DNA of 64,000 nt, from positions 28,024,001-28,088,000 of the forward strand of contig NW_020825288.1 of NCBI RefSeq assembly GCF_003286085.1. Direction: 5' to 3'. A model generated the notes under the pieces. That model was not told the DNA's origin. It did no database searches and saw nothing but the letters and a program-made list of their open reading frames with translations. Made by a program: the position numbers and the translations under genes. Shown in pieces: positions 61,404-64,000 of this stretch; position 1 is the first letter of the stretch; every line of letters begins with the position of its first letter. This stretch comes from Drosophila persimilis. Lineage: Eukaryota > Arthropoda > Insecta > Diptera > Drosophilidae.

Positions 61404-64000
61404 GTGAGAGGAATTTAATTGCCTTTTTATTCCTTGGCCTAAATCGGCTTAGCACAAACGTTTTTCTCTATAAATAATCTTTAGTCTTCCCAACTAGTTG
61501 GCTTTTCCTTTGGCATTTGCTCGGTGTAGACCGCAAATATGATGGCAAATTGCCACTTTGCAGCAAAACCAAAACCAAAACCCCCCAAAATATGAAAAGT
61601 GGGGGGCGGACAGAACATATGCTGGCTCCTGTTGGAGCGAACATCCTGGCTCCTGCTGGTGTTCCTCCTCCTCCTCCTGGATCTTCTGGCTCTTGTGGCA
61701 CTTAGAATTTAGCCTGCAATTTAGGCAATTATCGTTGAAGCTGGTGCCCCCCAGGCCCCCCCTCTCAAAAGCCTGACATGTGCCGCCTGGACTGTCTCTC
61801 TCGCTCTCTCCAGGACTATTTCCTGTTCTGTTTTCTATCCGTGTATGTGTGCGTGTGATATTATTATTGCAACTTGTTTTTACATGAATTGCAATGTAGA
61901 TTTTCCAGCCCTTCCCCTGGCTTGAGTGGAGGGCTTTTGCTTATATTTTCTCTTGTTTAATTAAGAGTGGAAATTGCCATTATTATGTGTGTGTTTGTAT
62001 GTGTTTTTAATTTGGTTTTTATCCCCAAAACAAACAATAACCTCCCCCCAGCCCACAAAAATGTTGCATGAGATTTTCGGCGCGGCCATAAGTATGCGGT
62101 AGACAAAGCTGCGAGTGTCCTTTAGTCCTCTCTGGCGGGCCATAAACACAGACCGCGGCCTTAGCTGTTTGCACGACAAGAATCCTCACAACCGCCGACA
62201 CTGAGAGAAAAGGGTGGCGATTTTTGGTTGAGTGGAAAGTTTTGTTTCGGGGAAACGAAAAATCTAGAGAAGACTGTGGCCTGTGGGGGGGGGTCTGCCA
62301 CTCTTCCACAATGTTGTGGGGGGTCTTTCTATTGTATGCACAGTGTAGGGACTCTCCCCCTTCCCCCTGCCTACATTGTAGGCACAGTGTCGCTGCTCCC
62401 TAGATTGTGTGCACAGTGTAAGAGCCGCGTGGCGTTCATTGCATTACGTAAAGACAATAAATTAACACGCGCCAGGGGCTGTTTGTGGCACGATTTGTAT
62501 ATCGGCTTGCAGTGGCTGTTGCTGCAACAGTTTCCAGTGGCTCCAGAGCTCTAGCAGCCTTTCAGTTTGTCGTCGCGTTTGGAGTTTATTGAGCACTAGA
62601 AAGCCATGCACTCAATCCAAACGGACGCCGCCCCTCCGGCCCGCAACCGACGACAACAACAGCTAGGACGATGGCATATTTGTCAGCGGAAGTTGGTTCC
62701 TCGTTGGATGGCAAACATGGCGATGTCGTTTGTCGTTTGTTCTGCCTTGAAATTCGCCTGGCAAATATAGGAAGCCAATGCAAATACGCGCCCACGTTGC
62801 GTATGGGTAATGTGTGCGGAGTGGGAGCGGGGGGAGCGCGCGAGGGGGGATAGCATGCGGCATGTCGTCAAAGAAGTGGGCAAAACTCATATACAAACTG
62901 GAGGATAGATTCTGTTTGTGTTCGCGCACAGAAAACCCAAACAAATATATCCCCCCCAAAAAATATACGATATTTTTCGTCGATTTCGCCCTCCATACGC
63001 CCTTCCTTTTGTTAATAACAAAATGCAAATAATGCTGTGTACTCCCTGCGAAATATTTCATATGTACTTCACACAGAGGGAGGAGGAGGGGGTTTCCTCC
63101 TCCTCCTTTTTTTGGAACGCAAAATGAAATGAAATATTTTGTGTGTGTCCCTTCGTGTCGTATTTTATTGGCATTGATTTCTGTGCTTATTGGAAATGAA
63201 ATTCGTGGCCTTTGAATCAATTATGTTGGTAAGTTTTCAATCAGCAGATAGATAGATGCACAGATACACAGATACACGGATACACAGATACACAAACGTA
63301 TTTGTACATTTCCGGGCACTTGATTTGCGTAAGCCTTCGATTTGCAGATTAGAGAACTATGCCAATATTTGCATATCAATCAATCAATCGATATATTATG
63401 GCCACAAGACCACAAAACAATCTACGAAGCCTCGAAACATTGTGGGTGTCAGGCGGGGAGGGCGTGTAAGCGATTTCCCCCACCTCCAAAAACATTCAAC
63501 CAGGGATTTGTGCACTCTCTGCGTCCCCCTCCCCCCTCTAGCGTTCTGTTGGAAAACCACACTTCAGGATTTGGGATGCAGAATCCGTACTAACTTGACC
63601 AAATCGTGGTTACCAATTTACCCAACGATTCTCCGCATCTGCGAGCACAGTTTTGACGTTAACACCAGAAACGTAACCACAGTCAACTCCGAGTGTCCTT
63701 CCCTCCTTCTGCCGCCGCCTCCTCCTGGCACTTGTGTGCAGGAAATCCGAGCATTTTGTGGAGTGTGTGTGTCCTGCCATGGTGCGGTGTGGCATGGTGC
63801 TTGTTTATGGCATTTTCAAGTGCCTGTTGACCGTGTTACATAAATACGAAATTGACTTTTTGGCCAAACACTTGGGGGGAAAAAGCAGCAATCGAATGGT
63901 GAAATCTACGCTACAAACAGTGGATGGCCCCCGCATACATATGTCATCTATAAAGACCCATCTAAGTGCTTTTTTCTACGTTCTCTTTCTCTCTTTTTTT
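61404..64000 (+). other. Start of neuroligin intron (runs off the window)
   Basis: The sequence begins with the donor GTGAGA and shows no further neuroligin-like coding sequence; the residues expected after the RRFMPP motif are not found in any + frame. It holds a CT-rich tract near 61795-61815, three copies of an ATTGT..GCACAGTGT motif at 62331-62420, a GA-rich purine run near 63075-63092, and GATACACA repeats at 63256-63296. Open frames such as 63256-63843 (+) and 62663-63220 (-) have no recognisable similarity and include simple repeats, so I do not call them genes. Confidence 0.75.

Noticed and set aside
61404..61477. Continuation of the neuroligin frame past the donor
   Set aside because: The translation after RRFMPPG loses family similarity and ends quickly, while CAG|GTGAGA is an excellent donor in the right phase.
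62663..63220. 185-codon minus-strand frame in the neuroligin intron
   Set aside because: No similarity to known proteins; overlaps poly-purine repeats.
63256..63843. Possible second neuroligin exon
   Set aside because: A 195-codon frame exists, but none of the residues expected after the first exon are present.

Overview
The window looks like insect nuclear DNA, most likely Drosophila. The base composition is moderate. Short CA/TG, GA/CT and homopolymer tracts are frequent, no operons or bacterial-style gene packing are present, and the only convincing protein-coding exon is the first coding exon of a neuroligin. The AT-rich, simple-repeat-rich non-coding sequence resembles Drosophila introns and intergenic DNA. 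An obscura-group species is a guess I cannot test here.

Layout. Roughly 1-60,100 is non-coding on my reading: an intergenic region or, more likely in part, very long 5' intron(s) of the neuroligin gene. Three CpG-richer islands stand out as candidate promoters, first exons or enhancers: about 3,290-4,200 (ending in a strong splice-donor match), 32,090-32,480 and 34,770-35,140 (with a GA-rich flank). Several blocks are built from a dispersed family of GGTATTTT-like minisatellites: 9.06-9.76, 11.2-11.65, 12.66-13.17, 16.43-16.87, 17.64-17.96 and 20.31-20.96 kb. Other tandem arrays lie at 26.3-26.8 kb (about 102-bp period), 45.1-45.96 kb (27-bp period), 48.09-48.78 kb and 55.87-56.69 kb (268-295 bp period). 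AT-rich tracts lie at 24.78-25.10 and 35.58-36.25 kb; the second contains a long hairpin.

A complete 1,656-bp fold-back transposable element of the Tc1/mariner type lies at 40,059-41,714, flanked by TA. Its two arms are near-identical inverted copies of about 672 bp, each carrying the same broken N-terminal transposase fragment, around a unique loop of about 310 bp.

At 60,698-61,403 (+) is the first coding exon of a neuroligin: signal peptide, a long low-complexity extracellular extension, then the start of the cholinesterase-like domain, ending in a phase-1 splice donor. An A-rich likely 5' UTR precedes it. The remainder (61,404-64,000) is the start of the next intron; no second neuroligin exon is visible.

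I found no bacterial-type system, CRISPR array, tRNA or rRNA, and no evidence for a new multi-gene biological system. The most unusual objects are the palindromic transposon and the codon-length-multiple minisatellites that leave long open frames.
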